Shown here in pieces: positions 54,438 to 62,940 of a stretch of DNA of 64,000 nucleotides (position 1 is the first letter of the stretch; each line of letters opens with the position of its first letter). The notes under the pieces are model-generated. The model saw nothing but the letters and a program-made list of their open reading frames with translations, searched no databases and was not told where the DNA came from. The stretch is from Thalassospira sp. HF15 (lineage in GTDB: Bacteria > Pseudomonadota > Alphaproteobacteria > Rhodospirillales > Thalassospiraceae): the NCBI RefSeq assembly GCF_011806525.1, contig NZ_JAAVKI010000002.1, forward strand, positions 372,001 through 436,000, written 5' to 3'. Position numbers and translations under genes: made by a program.

Positions 54438-55108
54438 TCAATTAGACCTTCTTTATCTTTGGTGTCGGATCTCTTGAACGGATAATGATCAATCCGTCCC
54501 TGGCGCCACAATAGTTCGGTTCCGATAAAAGGGCAAAACAGAGTTAGGTCGTTCAGGAAAGAAAGGTAGAGCTCAGCATCATCTGGTGCCTGCTGAACCT
54601 TTCTGAACTGTTTCCGCAATTCGGCAATTGCCAGATTGTTCTTACTGTTTTTCAGGGCGTCCTTCACAGGGGGGGTGTGCGTTGTGCATTCCAGAGCCAA
54701 GCTTCGGTGCGCCGGAAGCAATGCACAACCGCGCCAGACCTCGCGCAGCCATCGCCAATGTCCGATCAGACCGCTTTGGGTCAGATGCAACGGGCGATGG
54801 ATTGGAACATCAGCCAGCAATGCGAGTGCGACGATATCAAGTCCAGCCTCCTCGCAAAGTTCATTGCTGCTCTCTGACAGTCCGTCTGTGCTGACCTTTG
54901 CCGGATGATCGGGAATCGGGGCTGACCTCTCCTGACCCTTTAGCGCTCTTCGCATGAGTGAGCGGTAAAGTGTTGCCCGAAGTCCGGTCAGATCGCCCAT
55001 TAATGCTTCAAATATTTCAGAGCGCTCGGGGCATACAAGAAACCCCCAGTCGCGTTTCAGCGAGTGGGGGTTGTATTCCGGCGATATATAAAGCGTGTCT
55101 TGCGACAT
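54434..55108 (-). CDS. Unknown protein in the position expected for leuS
   Basis: A 224-residue protein that I do not recognise. It has no membrane segment or signal peptide and is mostly helical, with acidic and hydrophobic stretches (ALMGDLTGLRATLYRSLMRRAL; LDIVALALLADVPIHRP). It bears no visible trace of leucyl-tRNA synthetase, which occupies this place between the DUF3576 gene and lptE in many relatives. It is coupled to lptE by an ATGA overlap and follows the DUF3576 gene by 5 nt. Confidence 0.7.
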   Translation of the reverse strand: MSQDTLYISPEYNPHSLKRDWGFLVCPERSEIFEALMGDLTGLRATLYRSLMRRALKGQERSAPIPDHPAKVSTDGLSESSNELCEEAGLDIVALALLADVPIHRPLHLTQSGLIGHWRWLREVWRGCALLPAHRSLALECTTHTPPVKDALKNSKNNLAIAELRKQFRKVQQAPDDAELYLSFLNDLTLFCPFIGTELLWRQGRIDHYPFKRSDTKDKEGLIE

Positions 55109-55113
55109 TACCC

Positions 55114-55680
55114 TTATTCAGAATTCGCGCTGTCAATGCGCAGCTGACGGGCGCGGGTCAGAATGGCGTCTTCCATAGAGGTTACTGTTCCCGGCTCAAC
55201 AACGGCATCCTGCCACTGGTTGGGACCGACGCTGACCTGGCGGAAGACGGATACCTTGATGGCATCAGAACGTAGGGATGTTCCGAGGATATACGTCGTC
55301 AACTTGAAGCGTTCGTCTGGCGACTCTGGCGGTGTGTACCAGTCAGTGATGATAACACCACCGAACGGATCCGCAGAGTTGAGCGGCATAAAGGAAAGTG
55401 TATCGAGCGAGGCGCGCCACAGGAAGCTGTTAACACCGATGCCAGAGCCGCCACCTTGCTGTGCGTCGTCTCCGCCAAAGATGTTGAGGCCTTCGGAACC
55501 AAACAAACCGCCGCGTTCTTTTTCCTGGGCGCGGGTCATTGCCTGTCCATTGATACGTTCATCGGTATTTGCTGATCCAGGGAACTGATCATAATCAACT
55601 GTACCATAAGAGCAGCCTGCAAGAATGAGAGCTGTACCCATTCCGATGACCAGCGATTTGAACGAAGAAAAGGTTAGCAT
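55114..55680 (-). CDS. DUF3576 family lipoprotein
   Basis: Envelope lipoprotein of 188 residues with a hydrophobic N-terminus and lipobox ILAGCSYG (Cys about residue 23). The mature part has the family pattern IGVNSFLWRASLDTLSFMPLNSADPFGGVIITDWY. DUF3576 proteins are alphaproteobacterial and sit beside leuS-lptE-holA, but the function is unsettled. It starts the minus-strand unit through holA. Confidence 0.85.
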   Translation of the reverse strand: MLTFSSFKSLVIGMGTALILAGCSYGTVDYDQFPGSANTDERINGQAMTRAQEKERGGLFGSEGLNIFGGDDAQQGGGSGIGVNSFLWRASLDTLSFMPLNSADPFGGVIITDWYTPPESPDERFKLTTYILGTSLRSDAIKVSVFRQVSVGPNQWQDAVVEPGTVTSMEDAILTRARQLRIDSANSE

Positions 55681-55930
55681 TTCCTGCCCTTAAGACAATT
55701 GTATTCAACAAGCACACCGAATTTTCAGCGAATATAGGGTGGAATTCGCAGATGAGCAAAGAAAACCAGTGTGTTTTTTTTGCCACACCATTTGATCAAT
55801 GTGCCATTTTGGTCACAGCTTTGGTTGACGTGGGCACGATTTGATGGCTCCATCCTCCTCGAACCGGGCGGCATAAGCTGTCCAAATATTTGTATTGCGT
55901 AAAACGCATTCAAAGACGTTGAGGGAAAAG

Positions 55931-56971
55931 ATGAAAAAGATTCTGGTAGCTTCCAGCGCACTCGTCGCTGTTGGTTTCGCAGGCGCAGCTCAGGCTTCTG
56001 AGCCGATCAGCCTGTCCGTAGGCGGTTACATGGAACAGTGGGCCGGTATTGCCGATCAGGAAGACCGTTTCGAGTCCCGTAATGCTTTCCAGTCCGACAC
56101 CGAAGTTCACTTCTCCGGTTCGACCACGCTGGACAACGGCATCGAAGTTGGTGCGAAAATCGAACTCGAAGGTGAAGGCGGCAACGCAGGCACCATGATT
56201 GACGAACAGTACCTGTACGTTAACGGTGGCTTCGGTCAGGTTAAACTTGGTGCTGAAGATGGCGCAGCAGCTGACATGGGCGTAACTGCTCCGTCCGTTG
56301 GTCCGGTTGGCGCAAACGATGGCGACCTCGGCAACTGGGTAGCAACCAATGCTATTCCGGACACCGTTCCGGCTGGTGGCGACTCCAAGCGTCTGACCTA
56401 CTACACCCCGGTTCTCGGTGGTTTCCGTGCAGGTCTCTCCTACGCTGACGACGACTCCTCGGAAAACAACGACACCGTAACCACCGGCGACAGCCGCGTT
56501 TCTGGTGGTATCGAGTACAAAGGCGACTTCGACGGTGTTTCCGTTGCTGTTTCCCTTGTTGGTGAAAGCATGGGCGAAGGCGAATGGTACGGCGTTGGCG
56601 CAAACGTAGGCTTCGGCGCATTCACCGTTGGCGCTTCTGTTTCTGAAACCGACGGCGAATTCGGTCAGGGTGAGCCGCAGCCGGGTGCTAATAAATTCGA
56701 AGACACCACTGACTTCGATATCGGCGTTTCCTATGCAATGGACGCAGCTTCTGTCTCCCTTACCTATGCTTACGGTGAAGCAGACGACAACGCTGCTCAG
56801 TCTGGTGTTAACGAAATCAACACCGTTGATCTCGGCCTTGCTTACACCCTCGGTGCTGGCGTGACCTGGAAGTCTTCTGTCTTCTGGTTCGACGATCAGG
56901 GTGAAGACGCAGGCAACGCAGACGACAACGAAGGCTACGGTGCCGTTACCGGTCTCGTACTGTCCTTCTAA
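55931..56971 (+). CDS. Outer-membrane porin, first of a tandem pair
   Basis: Gram-negative porin of 346 residues from ATG 55931. The signal peptide MKKILVASSALVAVGFAGAAQA precedes SEPISLSVGGYMEQWAG. The barrel strands show AFQSDTEVHFSGSTTLDNGIEVGAKIELEGE and end in a C-terminal Phe (GLVLSF), the outer-membrane sorting signal. It is 40-residue near-identical at its mature N-terminus to the second porin and shares the barrel layout. Codon use favours a narrow set, as expected for an abundant protein. A perfect terminator follows. Confidence 0.92.
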   Translation: MKKILVASSALVAVGFAGAAQASEPISLSVGGYMEQWAGIADQEDRFESRNAFQSDTEVHFSGSTTLDNGIEVGAKIELEGEGGNAGTMIDEQYLYVNGGFGQVKLGAEDGAAADMGVTAPSVGPVGANDGDLGNWVATNAIPDTVPAGGDSKRLTYYTPVLGGFRAGLSYADDDSSENNDTVTTGDSRVSGGIEYKGDFDGVSVAVSLVGESMGEGEWYGVGANVGFGAFTVGASVSETDGEFGQGEPQPGANKFEDTTDFDIGVSYAMDAASVSLTYAYGEADDNAAQSGVNEINTVDLGLAYTLGAGVTWKSSVFWFDDQGEDAGNADDNEGYGAVTGLVLSF

Positions 56972-56996
56972 TCCTTTCTGGATTAGTCGAAGAATT

Positions 56997-57030
56997 GAAG
57001 GGGGTGGATTTTCCACCCCCTTCTTTTTTT
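56997..57030 (+). terminator. Terminator after the first porin
   Basis: Perfect 12-bp stem gaagggggtgga / tccacccccttc with a TTT loop and seven T residues, 25 nt after the stop codon. Confidence 0.9.
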
Positions 57031-57460
57031 GTCTTTGTTTTCGGTCGCCAGTACTAATGTCACGCGCGTTTTGTATAACTTGCATGCAGGTAGCTGCAAC
57101 ACCTCACCAACTAGAAAAACCCAGTTTGGCGATACCGATAAGCAGGCGTTGTACTGACTTACTGCCTTCAAAGATATTCTTGATCCAATTTTCCTACAGG
57201 CACAATTTCTGTCAGTTCCCCGGAATCCAATTAGATTAAATTGCAGTCAGGGCTTCACAGGGTAGATAGGCAAAAGCCTGTCGACAGCAAGCATTTTCAA
57301 GCAATTAAATGACCAATAGATATTTATATGGGATAGAGAGTATCTCAGTTTAGTGATCTCCATTATAACAACCGTGTTCATATGCCTAAAAATAGCTATC
57401 GCACTTATATGTGTGTGACAAAAATACAACGGTTTGCCATATAAATGACCAGCGGTCTGT

Positions 57461-57489
57461 TATCATAATTGACCAATAGTCATTATAAT
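57461..57489 (+). promoter_or_regulatory. Possible promoter of the second porin
   Basis: A perfect -10, TATAAT, at 57484-57489, with TATCAT 17 nt upstream as a weak -35 and TTGACC nearby. The rest of the 599-bp gap between porins is AT-rich, unlike its surroundings, and has no ORF that I support. Confidence 0.35.
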
Positions 57490-57510
57490 GGCTTTATCAC
57501 CCTCGACAGA

Positions 57511-57541
57511 ACGAAGGGCCGTCCGGTTCAAATCCCTTCGT
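57511..57541 (+). promoter_or_regulatory. Stem-loop in the leader of the second porin
   Basis: Perfect 8-bp arms acgaaggg / cccttcgt with a 15-nt loop, about 30 nt ahead of ATG 57571. It could sequester or protect the ribosome-binding region or anchor a small RNA; the function is not known. Confidence 0.4.
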
Positions 57542-57570
57542 CCCGAAACGTCATTCTATTGAGGGTTATG

Positions 57571-58593
57571 ATGAAAAAGATTCTTTTTGCTAGCAGCGCA
57601 CTCGTCGCTGTAGCCGCTGCAGGCACCGCACAGGCTTCCGAGCCGATCAAACTTTCGGTCGGTGGTTACATGGAACAGTGGGCTGGTGTTGCTGACCAAG
57701 ATGTTGGCGAATCCAAAAATGCGTTCCAGTCTGACACCGAAGTTCACTTCTCCGGTTCGACCACACTCGATAACGGTATCGAAGTTGGTGCAAAAATCGA
57801 ACTCGAAGGCGAGACCTCGTCTGACCAAATCGATGAACAGTACCTTTATGTCAGCGGCGGCTTTGGCCAGGTTCGCCTCGGCAAAGACGACAGCGCGGCT
57901 GACTCGATGGGCTTCACCGCCCCGTCTGTTGGCCCGGTCGGTGTGAACGACGGCGACCTGACCAACTGGGTTGACGCATACCTGATTGATACCGTTCCGT
58001 CGAGCGGCGACCAGAAACGCGTTACCTACTACACCCCGAGCATCAGTGGCTTCCAGGTTGGTGTTTCCTACGCAGATGACAGCGGTTCGAACAATAACGA
58101 CACCGCGACCGATGGCGATAACATCCTTTCGGCCGGTATCAACTATCAGGGCGAATTCGATGGAGTTTCGCTTGGTCTCTCCGCAACTGGCGAAAATCAG
58201 GGCGAAGGTAACTGGTACGGTCTCGGTGCAACCGTTGGATTTGGCAACTTCGTTGTTGGTACCTCCTGGGGTCACATCGAAGACGATTATGCACAGGGTG
58301 AGAACTCCGTCACTGCTGACGACACCGACGCATTTGACGTAGGCGTTTCCTATGCGATGGATGCAGCAACTGTTTCCCTGACCTATGGTTATGCTGAATA
58401 CGGCAACCGCACCGTTGGTTCCACCACCACCGAAGGTGAAATCAGCACGGTTGACCTTGGCATGTCCTATGCTCTGGGTGCAGGTGTTGCCTGGAAATCG
58501 TCGATCTTCTGGTTCGATGATGAGTCTGACAGCGCAGCAGTTGCCGACAATGACGGCTACGGTGCCGTTACCGGTCTTGCGCTTACCTTCTAA
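57571..58593 (+). CDS. Outer-membrane porin, second of the tandem pair
   Basis: Porin of 340 residues from ATG 57571 (an ATG 3 nt earlier is also possible). Signal peptide MKKILFASSALVAVAAAGTAQA, then SEPIKLSVGGYMEQWAG. It shares with the first porin the strand AFQSDTEVHFSGSTTLDNGIEVGAKI and the C-terminal GYGAVTGLALTF ending in Phe. Differences concentrate in the middle loops, as expected for constriction and surface loops. The leader differs from the first gene, so the two are probably regulated separately. Confidence 0.92.
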   Translation: MKKILFASSALVAVAAAGTAQASEPIKLSVGGYMEQWAGVADQDVGESKNAFQSDTEVHFSGSTTLDNGIEVGAKIELEGETSSDQIDEQYLYVSGGFGQVRLGKDDSAADSMGFTAPSVGPVGVNDGDLTNWVDAYLIDTVPSSGDQKRVTYYTPSISGFQVGVSYADDSGSNNNDTATDGDNILSAGINYQGEFDGVSLGLSATGENQGEGNWYGLGATVGFGNFVVGTSWGHIEDDYAQGENSVTADDTDAFDVGVSYAMDAATVSLTYGYAEYGNRTVGSTTTEGEISTVDLGMSYALGAGVAWKSSIFWFDDESDSAAVADNDGYGAVTGLALTF

Positions 58594-58617
58594 TTCTTCG
58601 GAATTATGCAAGGCTTT

Positions 58618-58650
58618 GAAAGGGTGGCTTCGGCCGCCCTTTCTTTTTGC
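58618..58650 (+). terminator. Terminator after the second porin
   Basis: Stem gaaagggtggc / gccgccctttc with a TTCG tetraloop (one mismatch) and a T run, 24 nt after the stop codon. Confidence 0.85.
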
Positions 58651-58697
58651 CTATTTCCCAATTAGGCCTGTTTCGCAGGAAAGTGCTCAGCTGCCGA

Positions 58698-59918
58698 TCA
58701 GGCTTGGGCGAAGTCTTGAGATATTAGGTGGCAGATCTCGGGAATATCCGCTTCCAACCGCGCGACACATGGCACGGGTGCATTTGTGACCAACGATTGC
58801 GCCAATGAAGCATCACCCTTTTCCGGAATGTCGGGAAGTGCGGTGATTGGCAGCTCGAGGCTTCCCATACAGCCGATTTTGCCATCCACCGTTGCGCGAA
58901 GCTTGGCCAAACCACAGGGCGCGCTGCAGTGTGGTCCCTCGAAACTACTCTGCCAGGTGCGCAGGTTTTTGTGTCGACCTTGCAAAGTCTTGGCGTCGGC
59001 AGAGGTGTAAATGCCGATCCCCGGTGTTTGAAACAGCTTGGAGATATGGGCGGGGCCGCTGTCGGCAACGATAAGATAGTCCTGCTGCCCAACGAACTTG
59101 ATCAGGTTCCCAATTGTCTTGAAGCCATCAACAACCCGGATGCTATTGCCGGAAAAGGGACCGAGTGCTGCTTTGTAGGCCTTCATCACACCTTGATAGG
59201 CGTTGAGCACGATGGTGATGTCGCAGTCTTGTTTGGCCAACATCGCGGCAATTTCGCTGACCAGTTTGGGCGGCAAGGTGCGGAGCGGTGAGGAGGCCAT
59301 TGGGACGATGCCGATCTTGAGCCCGGTTCCGGTTGGGGCTTGCCGTTCTTCAAGTGGCACGGGCGGGATGCCAAAGGCCTCGCAGAGCGCCTCTTCCGGA
59401 TTGACCGGCATGGTGGCGATATCGCGCCAACCTTCCATTTCACTGAGATCGATCACGTGAGCGAAGCTTTTCAGCCGTGTCGCTGAGACAAAAAGCTGGA
59501 AAACCTCGATATCCGGGACAAGCGCGAAGATATCCGATGCGCTACCGCTGTTAAGAACGCCGATGCGGATATGGGCAAAACGCTGTTTGAGCGCGCGGAA
59601 AAACAGCGCCATGCCGACACAATCGCCGAGTGCATCGTCAGGGATCAGAAACAGAACTGATTTGTTAGAGAAATCGTGCTCCCCCCAACCATCGCGCGGC
59701 AGAACCTGAAACCGGTAACTGTCAGACTTGATTTTGACACCGGGAGCAGTTGCCAAAACCTGACGACGCAGTAAGGACGTCGCGCGAGTGAAATAGATTG
59801 GGCTGTTATCTGATGCCTGGGTCAGGTCAGCGCTGACATTGGGCAGGCCAAATTGAAAAGGCTGCCTGGAAGCAAAACGGGTAAAAGTCTTGCGTGATGG
59901 GTGCGGGGCCCGGGACAT
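58698..59918 (-). CDS. Glycosyltransferase family 9 (heptosyltransferase-like)
   Basis: The 406-residue protein resembles ADP-heptose:LPS heptosyltransferases, which add core sugars to lipopolysaccharide at the inner face of the membrane. The typical start of the N-terminal Rossmann domain is VLFLIPDDALGDCVGMALF, and the C-terminal domain has IVADSGPAHISKLFQTPGIGIYT, the GT-B acceptor/donor block with D-S-G-P-A-H. A Pro/Arg-rich N-terminal segment of about 70 residues precedes the first fold. The thiE-like gene lies 18 nt upstream on the same strand. Confidence 0.82.
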   Translation of the reverse strand: MSRAPHPSRKTFTRFASRQPFQFGLPNVSADLTQASDNSPIYFTRATSLLRRQVLATAPGVKIKSDSYRFQVLPRDGWGEHDFSNKSVLFLIPDDALGDCVGMALFFRALKQRFAHIRIGVLNSGSASDIFALVPDIEVFQLFVSATRLKSFAHVIDLSEMEGWRDIATMPVNPEEALCEAFGIPPVPLEERQAPTGTGLKIGIVPMASSPLRTLPPKLVSEIAAMLAKQDCDITIVLNAYQGVMKAYKAALGPFSGNSIRVVDGFKTIGNLIKFVGQQDYLIVADSGPAHISKLFQTPGIGIYTSADAKTLQGRHKNLRTWQSSFEGPHCSAPCGLAKLRATVDGKIGCMGSLELPITALPDIPEKGDASLAQSLVTNAPVPCVARLEADIPEICHLISQDFAQA

Positions 59919-59936
59919 TTTGCGGGAGAACTCCGG

Positions 59937-60587
59937 TCAACGGGATGGCGGGTGGCTGGCAACAGAAAACCCGATCCCGGCCACCGAGGCAAGGGCGGAA
60001 TTCCGCAGATTTTCGATTGTTTGCGCGTTGATTCCGCCAAGTCCGATCGGGGTCATGTTGGCTTTTTGGCACATGCGGGTCATTTCGTTGGTGTCGGCGA
60101 GCGACATCGGCGCGGCACCGGGGTGGCTTTGGGTTGGGAAGATCGGCGAGATCAGCACGCCATCGGGGCGAACCGGTTCTGGGAGCAGAGTGAGTTGACG
60201 CAGTGTTTGCATGGAATGGCAAGCTGAGGTGCGCAGGAAATCTTGCGGGATTCGGCGATAGATGCCCGGATCGGTCAGGGCGCGGTATTCGGGAAAATGC
60301 ACGCCATCGGCATCAAGCCTCAGTGCCAGCGCCACGTCATTGGCGACCAGAAAGGGCATGCCCTTTGCGTGGCATATGGTGCGGAGCTTCGCGCCAAGTT
60401 TTGCCCGCTGCGGATGATCGTAATGTCGAAAAATTACCATGCTGTCGCGGGGCAAGCTGCGGATGGCGGCTTCGGGGTCGGGGAGCCTTTGATCATCGGT
60501 CATCAGGACAATCGGCGGAATCGGGCAGTTCGGGCCGCCATTGCGCGCGTTTAGCCTGCGTGCCTGCTTTAACAGGGCCTTATCCAT
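59937..60587 (-). CDS. Thiamine-phosphate synthase-like protein (ThiE/TenI fold)
   Basis: TIM-barrel protein of 216 residues from ATG 60587, with VLMTDDQRLPDPEA at the start, VIFRHYDH, DVALALRLDADGVHFPEY (the ThiE-like D-G-V-H-[FL]) and the phosphate loop AGIGFSVASHP near the end. ThiE joins HMP-pyrophosphate and thiazole phosphate; TenI is its thiazole tautomerase relative. The exact activity is not settled by sequence. It is divergent from the YggS-type gene. Confidence 0.75.
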   Translation of the reverse strand: MDKALLKQARRLNARNGGPNCPIPPIVLMTDDQRLPDPEAAIRSLPRDSMVIFRHYDHPQRAKLGAKLRTICHAKGMPFLVANDVALALRLDADGVHFPEYRALTDPGIYRRIPQDFLRTSACHSMQTLRQLTLLPEPVRPDGVLISPIFPTQSHPGAAPMSLADTNEMTRMCQKANMTPIGLGGINAQTIENLRNSALASVAGIGFSVASHPPSR

Positions 60588-60656
60588 TGATACACTCCCG
60601 ATTTGGCGGCTATACCTGCCGTACCTGAGCCCGTCACCGATGAAGGACCACCCTCC

Positions 60657-61352
60657 ATGAGCAGTCATGATCTGTCATCTGACAAAACCGATGTTGCCGC
60701 CAACCTTGCCGAAATCCAGAGCAATATCAATACGGCATGTAAGGCGTCCGATCGTGATCCAAAGGATGTGACGCTGGTCTGTGTCAGCAAGAACCACGAT
60801 GCCGATCATGTGCGCAAGGCACTTGTGGATGGCCGGCGGGTGTTTGGAGAAAACCGGGTGCAGGAAGCCGCCGGAAAATGGCCGGGATTGCGCGCCGAAT
60901 TCCCCGATATCGAGCTGCACCTGATCGGGCCGCTTCAAACCAACAAGGTCAAGGATGCGGTGGCCCTGTTTGACGTGATCGAAACGGTGGATCGCCCGAA
61001 ACTGGCCAAGGCGCTCGCCAAGCATCGTGACAAAACCGGCACCTGCCCGGATCTGTTCATTCAGATCAATACCGGCGAGGAAGAGCAAAAGGCTGGGATC
61101 GCGCCAAATGATGCTGATGACTTCATCAAGATGTGTCGCGAAGAGCTTGATCTTCCGATCATCGGCCTGATGTGCATTCCGCCAGTTGATGAGGAACCAG
61201 CCCCGCATTTCACCCTGCTTGGCAAGATCGCCGATCGGCATGGCTTGAAAATCAAAAGCATGGGGATGAGCGGTGACTACCAGGCCGCAATCCGGTTTGG
61301 TGCGACCCATGTGCGGGTTGGGACCGCTATTTTTGGGTCCCGAGGCTATTGA
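60657..61352 (+). CDS. YggS/PROSC-family PLP-binding protein
   Basis: PLP homeostasis protein of 231 residues from ATG 60657. The family blocks are VTLVCVSKNHDADHVRKAL with the PLP Lys, FGENRVQEAAGKWP, and the distal IKSMGMSGDYQAAIRFGATHVRVGTAIFG that holds the phosphate. No catalytic acid or base is required by its role. It is transcribed away from the thiE-like gene. Confidence 0.92.
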   Translation: MSSHDLSSDKTDVAANLAEIQSNINTACKASDRDPKDVTLVCVSKNHDADHVRKALVDGRRVFGENRVQEAAGKWPGLRAEFPDIELHLIGPLQTNKVKDAVALFDVIETVDRPKLAKALAKHRDKTGTCPDLFIQINTGEEEQKAGIAPNDADDFIKMCREELDLPIIGLMCIPPVDEEPAPHFTLLGKIADRHGLKIKSMGMSGDYQAAIRFGATHVRVGTAIFGSRGY

Positions 61353-61526
61353 TTGGCTATAAAAGCCAAATTATTGGGTATTTAATTCGGTTTCGAGGCA
61401 AAAATCTGCAAAACAGGCTGTTTTTGAGCTGTTTGCATGTATTTGGCGTCAATTGATGCCGTATTTGCTTTCCTGTGGATAATCAGGACAAGGACATAGA
61501 CGCAACACCAGCCAATTTGTGACAAA

Positions 61527-61555
61527 AAAATCCCGCGTCAGCGGGATTTTCTTTT
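61527..61555. terminator. Bidirectional terminator between the YggS-type gene and the response regulator
   Basis: Perfect stem aaaatcccgc / gcgggatttt with a GTCA tetraloop, A run on the left and T run on the right, between convergent genes. Confidence 0.85.
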
Positions 61556-61580
61556 GTTGGACCTTAAAACCATCGTCCGA

Positions 61581-62270
61581 TCAAGGGATTAGCTTGTATC
61601 CGCCGGGTTCGGTAATCAGGATCGCGGCGTTGGACGGATCTTTTTCGATTTTCTGGCGCAGGCGATACACGTGGGTTTCAAGCGTGTGGGTGGTAACACC
61701 GGCGTTATAGCCCCAAACTTCATCAAGCAGGGTTTCGCGGCTGACCGGTTTGTCGCCCGCCCGGAACAGGAATTTCAGAATCGAGGTTTCCTTTTCCGTC
61801 AGACGGACTTTTTTCTCGGTTGCGGTTTCAATCAGGATCTTGGCACTGGGCTGGAAGCTATAGGGGCCGATGACAAAGACCGCGTCTTCGCTTTGTTCGT
61901 GCTGGCGAATATGGGCGCGAATACGGGCCAAAAGCACGTTCAGGCGGAATGGCTTGGTAACATAATCATTGGCGCCCGATTCAAGACCAAGGATGGTGTC
62001 AGAGTCACTATCGGCCCCGGTCAGCATGATGATCGGGGATTTGACATTGGCGCGCCGCATCAGTTTGCAGACATCGCGTCCATCCATATCGGGCAGGCCG
62101 ACATCCAGCAGGATCACATCAAAATAAGTATCCTTGGCAAGATCGAGGGCTTCCTTGCCACTGTTGGCAACGATGCATTCGAAGTCCTCATGAAGTCTGA
62201 GCTGTTCTGTCAAAGACTGGCTGAGTGCTGCGTCATCCTCAACCACCAGAACCTGTTTACCTGTCGACAT
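61581..62270 (-). CDS. OmpR-type response regulator without adjacent kinase
   Basis: The 229-residue regulator has a receiver domain (about 5-120) with acidic EDD, phospho-acceptor Asp in VILLDVGLPDMDG, Thr in IMLTGAD and Lys in VTKPF, and an OmpR-type winged helix (about 135-229: RLTEKETSILKFLFRAGDKPVSRETLLDEVWGY, TLETHVYRLRQKIE). No kinase is adjacent, so it is orphan. It lies in the region that contains envelope regulator CenR in some alphaproteobacteria, but identity with CenR is only a guess. Confidence 0.88.
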   Translation of the reverse strand: MSTGKQVLVVEDDAALSQSLTEQLRLHEDFECIVANSGKEALDLAKDTYFDVILLDVGLPDMDGRDVCKLMRRANVKSPIIMLTGADSDSDTILGLESGANDYVTKPFRLNVLLARIRAHIRQHEQSEDAVFVIGPYSFQPSAKILIETATEKKVRLTEKETSILKFLFRAGDKPVSRETLLDEVWGYNAGVTTHTLETHVYRLRQKIEKDPSNAAILITEPGGYKLIP

Positions 62271-62420
62271 TCACCATCCCTTGCTGCTTGTCAGATCCTT
62301 CTGCAAATTCCGGATCTGTGCCTGATCTTGATTTTACCGGCTTGTTTTTGTGGCGATTTCGGGTCCGGCCCGCCATATATGAATTAAGTATCCAGAGCCA
62401 AACCATAGGATCAGCATCAT

Positions 62421-62685
62421 AGGGTCAGGACCTGTGAATTTGGTTCGAATGGTCGCTCAGCTTTGTGCGGATACGCGGAGCAAAACCGACGGAAGATGTT
62501 CATCTTTCAAGGTTTTGCGACAAAGTAGGCCGTGTAAAGCTGAGCGATCCGAAGGACAGAGTTTATATTTGCGAACTCCCATGTCAAACCCCTTGAGCGG
62601 GATGCCGACCCGCCCTGCGGGATTTTCCTCGGATTTCACAAATATAAGCTCTGCCATTCAAATCTAATTAACAGGTCCTGACCCT
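62421..62685. mobile_element. 265-bp MITE-like element with terminal inverted repeats
   Basis: The ends are perfect 15-bp inverted repeats, AGGGTCAGGACCTGT at 62421-62435 and its complement at 62671-62685. The similarity extends imperfectly to about 32 bp (27 matches). No transposase fits in 265 bp, so it is a non-autonomous derivative of an insertion sequence whose transposase is elsewhere. The target-site duplication is not clear: the bases outside the ends do not match obviously. Confidence 0.7.
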
Positions 62686-62934
62686 GAGGTGTATTTTCAA
62701 GAACAAACTGTTTTCGCTTTGGTCCTTTAACTCCTGACCCAACCGGATTAGGTAGTAGGGGAGATTTGTCTGCAAGGGCGTGTCGTAAAATCTTGAAAGA
62801 TGCGCCTCTTCCTGCGATTTTGCGCATCACCGACCAAGCAGTCTCGCACCACCTGATGCGCTTATATGAATTAAACCGGGTCTTTATCCAGCCCCATAGC
62901 CACCGGATCGCGATGTTGTGATCACAAAGACAAG
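62686..62934. other. Intergenic segment between the MITE and ribA
   Basis: About 250 bp with no credible gene on the plus strand. A minus-strand frame runs through it and into the MITE end, but it has no family resemblance that I can support. The stretch contains a second TCCTGACCC (62730-62738), resembling the MITE end. The ribA promoter must be here. Confidence 0.4.
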
Positions 62935-62940
62935 ATGCCG

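Noticed and set aside
55910..57085. 391-codon antisense frame over the first porin, and a similar one over the second (57556-58611)
   Set aside because: These are shadows of high, biased codon use in porin genes. They have no ribosome-binding site and no recognisable product.
57519..57545. tRNA T-arm-like sequence (GGTTCAAATCC) ahead of the second porin
   Set aside because: It has no acceptor or anticodon stem partners and no CCA context. The bases form a simple 8-bp stem-loop (57511-57541) instead.
62457..62657. 66-codon minus-strand frame inside the MITE as a transposase
   Set aside because: It is much too short and has no DDE or HTH pattern.
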